Assembly: GCA_947302675.1 (NCBI GenBank)
Contig: CAMYWI010000097.1
Location: 1-6,148 of the forward strand
Direction of reading: 5' to 3'
DNA: 6,148 nt
From: an uncultured Selenomonadales bacterium
Lineage (GTDB): Bacteria > Bacillota_C > Negativicutes > Selenomonadales > Selenomonadaceae
A program made the position numbers and the translations under genes. A model generated the notes under the pieces. The model saw nothing but the letters and a program-made list of their open reading frames with translations, made no database searches and was not told the DNA's origin. Shown here in pieces: positions 1 to 5,879 of the stretch; position 1 is the first letter of the stretch; the number at the start of each line of letters is the position of its first letter.

Positions 1-550
1 TCTTGACAACAACGCCATGCATAGCGAGCGGCAACGTCACCCACTGATATTTTTTTATGCCGCCGTAATAATGCGTATCGAGATAAGCAAAGCCGCTGTC
101 TTCGTAGAGCGGATTTTGTTTAAGGTCAAGGCGGCAAGTGTCAATGTGCGCACCGAGAATCTTCAAGCCGTTTTCAAGCGGCTCCGTCCCGATTTGAAAC
201 AGCGCGACGGTTTTTTTCATGCACACGGAATAAACTTTATCGCCCGCGTTAAGCCGCGTCTTATTTTTAATCACGTCGTCGAGATTTTTATAGCCGACCG
301 CCTCCGCCTGCTTGACCGCCTCAACGACGCTCTCGCGCTCGGTCTTGCAGCGGCTTATGAAGTCAATGTAATCCGCCGCCAAATTTTTCATGGCAAGCTT
401 ATCGTCGTCGGTGTACTCGCTCCACACGGAAAATTTTTTGTCTTGCTCTTCAGCCATTTTGCGTTTCTCCTTTTCAACTCGAATCTTTTTCCACTCGCGC
501 AATTTTTCTCGCAGTTCGGAGACTTGCGCACGCATTGTTTTATCGTCCAT
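1..550 (-). CDS. M18 family aminopeptidase, N-terminal part (cut by window edge)
   Basis: This is the first 183 residues of a cytosolic zinc aminopeptidase of family M18, which removes N-terminal residues from peptides. No stop is reached before the left edge; family members usually exceed 400 residues. Visible motifs are GAHIDTCRLDLKQNPLYED (residues 133-151), whose H135 and D137 form the HxD metal-site signature, and THYYGGIKKYQWVTLPLA (159-176), the conserved M18 block after it. The N-terminus is charged and helical. Two starts are possible. ATG at 550 has GAGG 6 nt upstream and overlaps the dusB end by 11 bp. An in-frame ATG at 457 (Met32) has a stronger AAGGAG 9 nt upstream at 472-467. 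I list the longer form because its overlap fits translational coupling with dusB, but the start is unsettled. It looks like the last visible gene of the operon. Family assignment is strong; substrate preference cannot be told. Confidence 0.88.
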   Translation of the reverse strand, partial: MDDKTMRAQVSELREKLREWKKIRVEKEKRKMAEEQDKKFSVWSEYTDDDKLAMKNLAADYIDFISRCKTERESVVEAVKQAEAVGYKNLDDVIKNKTRLNAGDKVYSVCMKKTVALFQIGTEPLENGLKILGAHIDTCRLDLKQNPLYEDSGFAYLDTHYYGGIKKYQWVTLPLAMHGVVVK

Positions 551-1514
551 TCATAACCTCTATGATATTCAAAAATTCTTCGGCGGAATCTGCGCGGTTG
601 AATAAGTTTCTAAGCTCCGCGCCGCCCGTCAAGCCTTTGGTGTACCAGGCGGCGTGTGCTCTCATCTCGCGGACGCCGACTCGCTCGCCTTTGTAGAAAA
701 TAATTTTATTAAGGTGACGGCGCATAACTGCGGCGCGTTCGTCGAGAGTGGGCGGCGGAACTTTTTCGCCCGTCAAAAAATATTTCAGCAAGCGATTGAT
801 AATCCAGGGGTTGCCCTGCGCGGCTCTGCCAATCATCACGCCATTGGCATTGGTCACGGCAAGAATTTTGTCGAGCGAATCGAAATCTTTAACGTCGCCG
901 TTGGCAATGACGGGAATTTTGACGGCGGCTTTGACTTTGGCAATTTCTTCCCAATTCGCCGCGCCCGAATAGAATTGCTCGCGCGTCCTGCCGTGCACCG
1001 TGATGAAGTCGACGCCCGCACTTTCAACACGTTTGGCGACTTCGACGGCGTTAATATTCTCCGCGTCGTAGCCGAGCCGAATCTTGACGCTGACGGGAAG
1101 TTTAATAGATTTCTTGACGGCTGACAAAATTTTTTCAAGGAGCGCGGGATTTTTCATGAGCGCGGAGCCTTCGCCGTTCTTGGTGATTTTGGGCGCGGGA
1201 CAGCCGGCGTTAAAGTCAATGACGGCAGCCGAGCCGAGTTGTTCGACGTAAGCCGCCGCTTCCGCGCAGATTGTCGGGTCGGAGCCGAAGATTTGAATTG
1301 CAACGGGACGCTCCTCCGCGACGGTCTCAAGCATAGCAAGCGTCTTTTCGTTGTGGAAGTGGATGCCCGCCGCGCTGACCATTTCCGAAAACATTAGCAG
1401 ATTTTTTCCCGCGTCGTCCAAAATTTCCCTGACCAAAACTCTGAACGCGGTATCAGTCACGCCCGCCATCGGTGCAAGAAATATCGGCGTCTTGAAAATT
1501 TCTTCAATCGTCAT
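540..1514 (-). CDS. dusB: tRNA-dihydrouridine synthase, DusB type
   Basis: This 324-residue flavoenzyme reduces specific uridines in the tRNA D-loop to dihydrouridine, using FMN and NADPH. It has the full TIM-barrel series of family motifs: LAPMAGVTD (13-21, FMN-binding first strand), FNAGCPAPKITKNGEGSALM (101-120) with the catalytic Cys105, a K-I-R-L-G strand (144-148), VHGRTREQFYSG (173-184), VIANGD (202-207) and GVMIGRAAQGNPWI (225-238) for phosphate binding. The C-terminal helical tRNA-binding part contains REMRAHAAWYTKGL (282-295). Length and motif order are those of the bacterial DusB group, and nothing looks missing. The ATG at 1514 overlaps the coaX stop in an ATGA, and the preceding purine-rich stretch (GAAAGAAA) is only a weak ribosome binding site, so coupling to coaX translation is likely. 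Its stop overlaps the start of the aminopeptidase gene. Confidence 0.96.
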   Translation of the reverse strand: MTIEEIFKTPIFLAPMAGVTDTAFRVLVREILDDAGKNLLMFSEMVSAAGIHFHNEKTLAMLETVAEERPVAIQIFGSDPTICAEAAAYVEQLGSAAVIDFNAGCPAPKITKNGEGSALMKNPALLEKILSAVKKSIKLPVSVKIRLGYDAENINAVEVAKRVESAGVDFITVHGRTREQFYSGAANWEEIAKVKAAVKIPVIANGDVKDFDSLDKILAVTNANGVMIGRAAQGNPWIINRLLKYFLTGEKVPPPTLDERAAVMRRHLNKIIFYKGERVGVREMRAHAAWYTKGLTGGAELRNLFNRADSAEEFLNIIEVMNGR

Positions 1515-2284
1515 TGCGAATTTCTTTCGTGCAAGACGCGCAAGCCGCTCAGCGTCAAGAAGTGGTCGATTTTGTCAATGGTCTTGGATTCTTTGTGAAT
1601 CATCTTGGCAAGCCCGCCCGTCGCGATAACTTTTGCCTTCCACGTCGCGCCCATTTCCTCGCGAATTTTTTCGACAATCGTATCAATCTGCCCGACGTAG
1701 CCGTAAATAATGCCCGCCTGCATACAAGTTATCGTGTTGTGCCCGATAATGCTTTTGGGCGGTACAAGTTCAATGCGCGGAAGTTTCGCCGTCGAATTGA
1801 ACAGAGACTCGGCACTTGCCATAATGCCAGGCGCAATGACGCCGCCCAAAAAATCTCCCGTCTCGGAAACAACGTCGAAGGTCGTCGCCGTGCCAATGTC
1901 AATCACAATCAGCGGTCCGCCGTAATGTTCAAAAGCCCCGACGACGTTAACAATCCTGTCCGCACCGATTGCTCGCGGGTTCTCGTAGTTTAGCTTAATG
2001 CCCGTCTTGATACCGGGACCGACAATCAGCGGGCGCACTTTGAAATATCGCTCGCACATTTTTGTTATCGGCACAATCAGCGGCGGCACCACCGACGAAA
2101 TTATTATGTCCTTGACGTCGGAGATCTTCACGCCCTGATAGCGGAAGAGGTCATTAATCAACATGCCGTATTCGTCGCCGGTCTTTTGGCGGTCAGTCGA
2201 AATGCGCCAGTGCTTCATCAAATTTTTTCCGCTGTACGTCCCCATGACGATATTGCTGTTGCCAATGTCTATAACTAAAAGCAA
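1511..2284 (-). CDS. coaX: Type III pantothenate kinase
   Basis: This 257-residue cytosolic kinase phosphorylates pantothenate, the first step of coenzyme A synthesis. Type III enzymes belong to the ASKHA fold, need a monovalent cation and are not feedback-inhibited by CoA. Motifs in order: DIGNSN (6-11, phosphate-1 loop), ENPRAIGADRIVNVVGA (101-117) with the family catalytic Asp of GADR at 109, VIDIGTATTFDVV (127-139, phosphate-2 loop), GGVIAPGI (147-154) and ATGGLA (221-226, adenosine region). Length is typical and the gene looks intact. The start is TTG at 2284: it places DIGNSN at the usual N-terminal position, and an AGGAG (2297-2293) lies 8 nt upstream, inside the end of the preceding glycosyltransferase gene, whose TGA ends 4 nt before this start. 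The stop overlaps dusB as ATGA, an arrangement common in this phylum. Confidence 0.96.
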   Translation of the reverse strand: MLLVIDIGNSNIVMGTYSGKNLMKHWRISTDRQKTGDEYGMLINDLFRYQGVKISDVKDIIISSVVPPLIVPITKMCERYFKVRPLIVGPGIKTGIKLNYENPRAIGADRIVNVVGAFEHYGGPLIVIDIGTATTFDVVSETGDFLGGVIAPGIMASAESLFNSTAKLPRIELVPPKSIIGHNTITCMQAGIIYGYVGQIDTIVEKIREEMGATWKAKVIATGGLAKMIHKESKTIDKIDHFLTLSGLRVLHERNSQ

Positions 2285-2292
2285 AGAATCAA

Positions 2293-2297
2293 CTCCT
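2293..2297 (-). promoter_or_regulatory. Ribosome binding site deciding the coaX TTG start
   Basis: AGGAG lies 8 nt before TTG 2284. It sits in the last codons of the upstream glycosyltransferase (Arg-Ser-stop) and corresponds in alignment to the AGGAG at the end of the first glycosyltransferase gene (3548-3544). Confidence 0.75.
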
Positions 2298-3208
2298 AAA
2301 ATTTTTTAACAGCCGATAAATATAATCCAGTTCGACATAATAAAACCAATTATTGTAGTAAAGCATGAAATTCATCATTTGCGGGATAATGTTCAGACAA
2401 ACCTCGCGCAGTTTTTTGACTTCAGGATAGGGCAACGTCAAGAGGTTTGGCAAGTCCGCGATTAAAAGTCGCATTTCAGCTATGCTAGTGTAATTCTCAA
2501 GCGACTGTAAAATCGCGGCAAGCGACGCTTTCTCGAAATTTTGCCAATAATTAATGTTGCTCGGAAATTTCTCACGCTGATAAGTACTCAACGCTCGACA
2601 CGTCAACGCCGTCTCTAATTTATTCTCAATCATCTCACCCGTAGCATATTTTGTCAGAGTTTCAAGCAAAGCTTTTTCAAGACGCTCAAATTTTTCAGCG
2701 ACAAACTCAAGTGAAAAGCTTTCTGCGCGGGCGGCGCGATATTTCAAAATGCCGTCGTCGAAAACATCGTTGCCGTCGAGATCATCAAATAATTCCTTTG
2801 TATAATGCTCTTCTGTTATTAAAACAGGCGCGTAGCCGCGACGATTCTTTATCTGATATTCTTCCCACGACTTGCAATGATAGTGATTGACGACAATTTT
2901 TTCCGCCGTCACTGGCTCATTAAAAGGTCCATTGACAACTTTTCCGACTTCATCAAGAGTATAACCCCCTTCAAAATAAATCGCGAAGTGGGGATTGCTA
3001 ATGAAATTTATTTTTCGAGGATTGGCAATGGTTTTGATATGTTTATTTACGTCCAAGTTGTTCGGAGCACGGCGCGTGAATCGCTCCAAGACGCCGCGAG
3101 AGTAGTCAGCCTTGACTTGCCCATTGGAGCCGAAACAATGCCAGTTAATACCAAGAGATGCTGCCTTCGGGTCACGTGATAAAATTTCGTCGACAACATC
3201 AATAATCG

Positions 3209-3217
3209 CCCCCCCCC
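3209..3217 (-). repeat. Homopolymeric G9 tract inside glycosyltransferase coding sequence
   Basis: Nine consecutive C on the + strand (nine G on the coding strand) lie just after the DxD motif. The paralogue has no such run at the matching position (PKTNRSISEV instead of PKLTGG(G)AIIDV). Seven or ten G would give a full-length protein, nine G gives 162 residues, and eight G gives a stop within about five codons. Strand slippage at such tracts is the known basis of phase variation in other bacteria. Confidence 0.9.
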
Positions 3218-3543
3218 AGTCAACTTCGGATAAATGAACTCGTCACCGTCAATGAACGCCATGTAGCGGCAGTGAAATTTAAATCGCTTAATTGCGTCGT
3301 TATAAGCTACCATCTGCATGGCTTTGCCAGGCATAGGAAAATAATCGACAAGACCCGCCTCAACATAGGGCGCGGCAACTTCCGCTTGATTGTCGGGGCT
3401 TTCGTTGTCATAAAGATAGAAATGGTCGACGCCCGCCAGCAGGTGATAGTCCAACCACTCCTTAAGATACGGAGCCTCGCATTTTAAAATGGCAACGATT
3501 GCCAAGTCGTGAAGGAACAAATTTTTATCAACCATAAAATTTT

Positions 3544-3548
3544 CTCCT
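3544..3548 (-). promoter_or_regulatory. Ribosome binding site of the second glycosyltransferase
   Basis: AGGAG overlaps the TAG stop of the first glycosyltransferase gene and lies 8 nt before ATG 3535. The stop-to-start gap is 11 nt, the same as at the preceding junction, so reinitiation or coupling is likely. Confidence 0.75.
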
Positions 3549-4764
3549 AAATTTTTTGCAACAGCCGCCGCAACTGCTCTAAGTCCGAAAAATCTTTCCA
3601 GAACTCGTGCTCGCGCATGAAGTTCATCGTCTGCGAAATAATTTGCAACGTCGCGCCGCGCAGGTCTTTCACGACGGGATAAGGCAAGCTCAACAGTTCG
3701 GGTAACTCGCTGAGCAAAAGCCGCACGTCCGATAACTTCATGCCGTCGAAAGATTTTAACGCCGCGCCCAACGCCGCCTCTTCCAAAAATTTCTCGTCCA
3801 AAAGATTGCTCACGACTCTGCACGTCAACGCCGTCTCCAATGAAAATTCTTCCGCAGAAAGATTTTTTATCAAAGCGTCGGTCATTCGTTTAACTTTAGC
3901 GGCGTCAGTCTCGACGAAAAAATTCTCTGCGCGGGCGGCGCGGTAGCTCAAAATACTGTCGTCAAAAACTTCGTTGCGGTCGTACATGTCAAACCAAGTC
4001 GCATTGAAATAATTGCCGGCTTTATCGGCGCGTCCCCTACTCAATTTTTTTGCAAAAAATTCCTCGCGGCTCTTAACGTTGTAATGATTGATGACGATTT
4101 TCTTCGCCGTGACAGGCTCGTTGCAGTAGTTGTGAACGACTTCGCCGCGCTCGTTGACAGAAAAATCTCCCTCAAAATAAATCGGGAAGTGCGCACTTGT
4201 GAAGAAGGCAATCCTGCGCGGGTTGGCAACGGTTTTGACTTGCGCGTTGCCGCCGGGTATGTCGCGATTTGGAATCGGCACGATCCAATCAACAGGCGCA
4301 CGCCGTGTAAATCTTTCAAGCACGCCACGAGTATAATCCGCTTTGACTTGACCACTTGAACCAAACAACTGCCAATTTATCGCCACGCCCGCCGCGTTTT
4401 TATCTTGAGATAAAATTTCGTTAAGCACTTCCGAAATGCTCCGATTAGTCTTCGGAAAAATGAACTCGTCCAAGTCAATGAATGCCATGCGCCGACATTG
4501 AAAGCGATAATTCAAAACGGCGTCAGCATAAGCCGCGAATTGCGCTGAGCCGCCCGAAAATTTTTTGCACGTGACTAAACCCGCCGCAACATACGGCGCA
4601 ATAATCTTTTCGTAGTTGTCGCTTGAGTCGTTGTCATAAAGATAGAAATGGTCAACGCCCGCAACCAAATGATAGTCAAGCCACTCGTGCAGATAAGATG
4701 CCTCGTTCTTCAAAATCGCGACAACTGCCAAGTCATGTGCGAACAAATTTTTATCAACAGCCAA
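3547..4764 (-). CDS. First tandem GT92/GT2-like glycosyltransferase (intact)
   Basis: This 405-residue protein is predicted to transfer a sugar from a nucleotide-sugar donor to a surface glycan or glycoprotein; the sugar cannot be told from sequence. The N-terminal GT-A domain shows VAILKNEASYLHEWLDYHLVAGVDHFYLYDNDS-type sequence (15-47), typical of the GT92/PF13704 group, and FIDLDEF (95-101) with the DxD metal motif at 97-99. GQVKADYTRGVLERFTRRAP (138-157) and EPVTAKKIVINHY (216-228) follow, then a helical C-terminal region (about 285-405). I see no signal peptide or membrane helix, so it is probably cytosolic or peripheral. A GTG at 4779 would add five residues, but TTG 4764 is preferred: GAGGG lies 8 nt upstream and the product then begins MAVDKNLF, matching MVDKNLF in the next gene. 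With this start the gap to the upstream gene is 11 nt. It is the intact paralogue of the frameshifted gene downstream. Confidence 0.85.
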   Translation of the reverse strand: MAVDKNLFAHDLAVVAILKNEASYLHEWLDYHLVAGVDHFYLYDNDSSDNYEKIIAPYVAAGLVTCKKFSGGSAQFAAYADAVLNYRFQCRRMAFIDLDEFIFPKTNRSISEVLNEILSQDKNAAGVAINWQLFGSSGQVKADYTRGVLERFTRRAPVDWIVPIPNRDIPGGNAQVKTVANPRRIAFFTSAHFPIYFEGDFSVNERGEVVHNYCNEPVTAKKIVINHYNVKSREEFFAKKLSRGRADKAGNYFNATWFDMYDRNEVFDDSILSYRAARAENFFVETDAAKVKRMTDALIKNLSAEEFSLETALTCRVVSNLLDEKFLEEAALGAALKSFDGMKLSDVRLLLSELPELLSLPYPVVKDLRGATLQIISQTMNFMREHEFWKDFSDLEQLRRLLQKI

Positions 4765-4772
4765 AGTTTTAT

Positions 4773-4777
4773 CCCTC
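4773..4777 (-). promoter_or_regulatory. Ribosome binding site supporting the TTG start of the first glycosyltransferase
   Basis: GAGGG overlaps the TGA stop of the upstream receiver gene and is spaced 8 nt from TTG 4764. The spacing and stop/SD overlap copy those of the second glycosyltransferase. The alternative GTG 4779 has no well-placed ribosome binding site. Confidence 0.65.
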
Positions 4778-5741
4778 ACCCACGACGAAGTACTTCCTCA
4801 ATCAGCGACAAGCCGTCCTCAGTTATGACGGGCTTTTTTATGTGACCCGCCGCCGCCGATTGCTCAACCTCGCTTAAAGTTGTCGCGTCGTAAGTCTCCG
4901 ACATGATTATCACGGGAATATTTTTCAGCCGGTCGTTTTCCTTGACCAGCGATAAAAATTTCAGTCCGTTGACAAAGGGCATGTTCAAACTAACGAGAAT
5001 CAAATCCGCGCCCATGTTCTCCAAAAGTTTCATGCCCTCGACCGCGCTTTGAGCCGTCGTCAGCTCGCAGGGAAATTTACTTTTAATCGTCTCGCGTTCT
5101 TGGCGCAAGTCGAAAATGTCATCGTCTATCAGCATGATATTGAACAGTGTCTTTGAGTCGCCGCGCCTTGAAGAATTTTTCACCTTGTCCGCAAGCATTT
5201 TATTAATGCGCTCGATAATGTCCGTTGGCTCACAAGGCTTGGCGAGATAATCTTGAACGCCGAGCGAGAAAATTTCCGCGACGAGTTCCCGCCGCGTGGA
5301 GCCGGATAACATCAGCACGGGCACATCTTTAAATCGGTCGTCACTGCGAATCCGCCTAAGCATATCCAGTCCATTGAAGTCTGCGTCCAGAATAACTAAA
5401 TTTATCGTGCGGCTTATCAGTGTGTTAATCGCGGTGAGCGGGTTGTTCGTCGAGATAACTTTGTATTTGGGCAAGCTCCTTTGCAAAATCAGTTTCATGA
5501 CATTGAGATTGAGTTCGTCGCTTATCACGACCATCAGCGCAATCTCGTGAATATTTTCGGCGACCTTTTTTAAATCGTTGCTCTTCATTGCCTCAATGCG
5601 CTTGCCTTGACTTCTTGCACGCTCGCGAAATTTTTCAAGGCACGCTGAGCAATACAGCCCGCTTTGTATCGGCTTGCCGCAACCGGCGCACGGACGCCCG
5701 TTGAATCGATTCTTGCCGTCTGTAGCTCCTCTTCTCATCAT
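4776..5741 (-). CDS. Zinc-ribbon protein with two receiver (REC) domains
   Basis: This 321-residue signalling protein has no visible DNA-binding, enzymatic or membrane output domain. Residues 18-34 form a zinc ribbon (C18, C21, C31, C34). REC1 spans about 67-186 and looks functional: acidic D75/E76, phosphoacceptor D119 in LVILDADFNGLDML, S146 and K168 in YLAKP. REC2 spans about 200-320: acidic D206-D208, S281 and K303 are present, but the acceptor position aligned with D119 is S251 in LILVSLNMP, so it probably cannot be phosphorylated there. It may act through protein contacts as part of a phosphorelay or a surface/motility control circuit; this is inferred. ATG 5741 is the first in-frame start after a stop at 5762-5760, but its ribosome binding site is weak, and a strong AGGAGG lies further upstream before a 13-codon mini-ORF. 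It heads the operon and ends 11 nt before the first glycosyltransferase. Confidence 0.87.
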   Translation of the reverse strand: MMRRGATDGKNRFNGRPCAGCGKPIQSGLYCSACLEKFRERARSQGKRIEAMKSNDLKKVAENIHEIALMVVISDELNLNVMKLILQRSLPKYKVISTNNPLTAINTLISRTINLVILDADFNGLDMLRRIRSDDRFKDVPVLMLSGSTRRELVAEIFSLGVQDYLAKPCEPTDIIERINKMLADKVKNSSRRGDSKTLFNIMLIDDDIFDLRQERETIKSKFPCELTTAQSAVEGMKLLENMGADLILVSLNMPFVNGLKFLSLVKENDRLKNIPVIIMSETYDATTLSEVEQSAAAGHIKKPVITEDGLSLIEEVLRRG

Positions 5742-5779
5742 TTTTTTCCAAGACCTTTCTCAAAATCGAAAGCTTCCAT
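5738..5779 (-). other. Possible 13-codon mini-ORF or true N-terminus of the receiver protein
   Basis: ATG 5779 opens MEAFDFEKGLGKK and stops at TGA 5740-5738, which overlaps the ATGATG start of the receiver gene. An AGGAGG (5787-5782) precedes it by only 2 nt, closer than usual. The last codons run through seven A (5747-5741). With eight A the mini-ORF would read straight into the receiver protein. It may be a leader peptide, a miscounted homopolymer, or chance. Confidence 0.35.
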
Positions 5780-5799
5780 TGCCTCCTGTGTTTTTTATA

Positions 5800-5827
5800 A
5801 GTTTACAAAAATTTTCCGTCCTGTCAA
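5800..5827 (-). promoter_or_regulatory. Predicted sigma70-type promoter of the receiver/glycosyltransferase/coaX operon
   Basis: A perfect TTGACA (-35, 5827-5822) is followed after 16 bp by TAAACT (-10, 5805-5800). It lies between the terminator of the upstream gene and the first gene of the operon, leaving a leader of about 50 nt. No operator or riboswitch is recognised in the remaining intergenic DNA. Confidence 0.6.
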
Positions 5828-5828
5828 T

Positions 5829-5877
5829 AAAAAAATCCCCGCCTAAAAATTTTCAAGCGAGGAGGAATTTTTTTGCC
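5829..5877 (-). terminator. Rho-independent terminator after the IMP cyclohydrolase gene
   Basis: On the minus strand CCTCGC (5862-5857) pairs with GCGGGG (5842-5837), one pair being a wobble, and an A/T-rich inner stem extends it. A run of seven T (5835-5829) follows. A T run also lies on the + strand side (5868-5874), so it could act in both directions. It begins just 3 to 18 nt after the stop codon at 5880. Confidence 0.75.
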
Positions 5878-5879
5878 GA

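Larger units (their letters stand above)
2289..3535 (-). pseudogene. Second tandem GT92/GT2-like glycosyltransferase, frameshifted at a G9 tract (phase-off or pseudogene)
   Basis: This is a GT-A fold glycosyltransferase split into two frames. ATG 3535 has AGGAG 8 nt upstream. The first frame encodes the nucleotide-sugar domain: VAILKCEAPYLKEWLDYHLLAGVDHFYLYDNES-type block (residues 14-46) and FIDGDEF with the DxD metal motif at 96-98. At codons 107-109 it meets nine G (3217-3209) and leaves frame, ending at 3047 after 162 residues. The correct continuation lies in the next frame, open from the tract to the TGA at 2289. It matches the upstream paralogue throughout, including the SGNGQVKADY-like region, LERFTRRAP, IYFEG, EPVTAEKIVVNHY, YRAARAE, ETALTCR and a Leu-rich C-terminus. 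Adding one G or removing two gives 415 or 414 residues, against 405 for the paralogue. No other defect is visible, which favours a recent, reversible or artefactual change over old decay. The sugar donor and acceptor are unknown. Confidence 0.85.
2289..4764 (-). repeat. Tandem duplication of a glycosyltransferase gene with its junction
   Basis: Two diverged copies (4764-3547 and 3535-2289) lie head to tail. Parts remain near-identical in DNA, for example 3406-3437 against 4629-4660, and both genes start with the same GTTGATAAAAATTTGTTC string after the initiating codons. The ends also match: CGGCTGTT, an A/T run and AGGAG close both copies. The middle has diverged, with the first copy about ten residues longer after TRRAP. 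Confidence 0.8.

Noticed and set aside
17..556. Open frame of 179 codons on the + strand
   Set aside because: It lies antisense to the M18 aminopeptidase, whose motifs are clear on the minus strand. The + strand product resembles no family and has shadow-like composition.
1514..1993. Open frame of 159 codons on the + strand across coaX
   Set aside because: It is the complement of an intact, motif-complete coaX; Arg/Asn-rich shadow translation with no recognisable domain.
2289..3089. Separate 266-residue gene starting at TTG 3089
   Set aside because: The frame stays open and homologous upstream to the G9 tract, and residues before 3089 match the paralogue. It is the second half of the frameshifted glycosyltransferase, not an independent gene.
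3181..3217. Programmed ribosomal frameshift at the G tract
   Set aside because: I see no convincing stimulatory structure or SD-like element tuned to the site. Slippage in DNA copying or a sequencing error explains the shift more simply, though transcriptional slippage is not excluded.
3536..3823. Upstream extension of the second glycosyltransferase frame (in-frame to 3823)
   Set aside because: This stretch is the out-of-frame reading of the first glycosyltransferase C-terminus. ATG 3535 with AGGAG and paralogue homology fixes the start.
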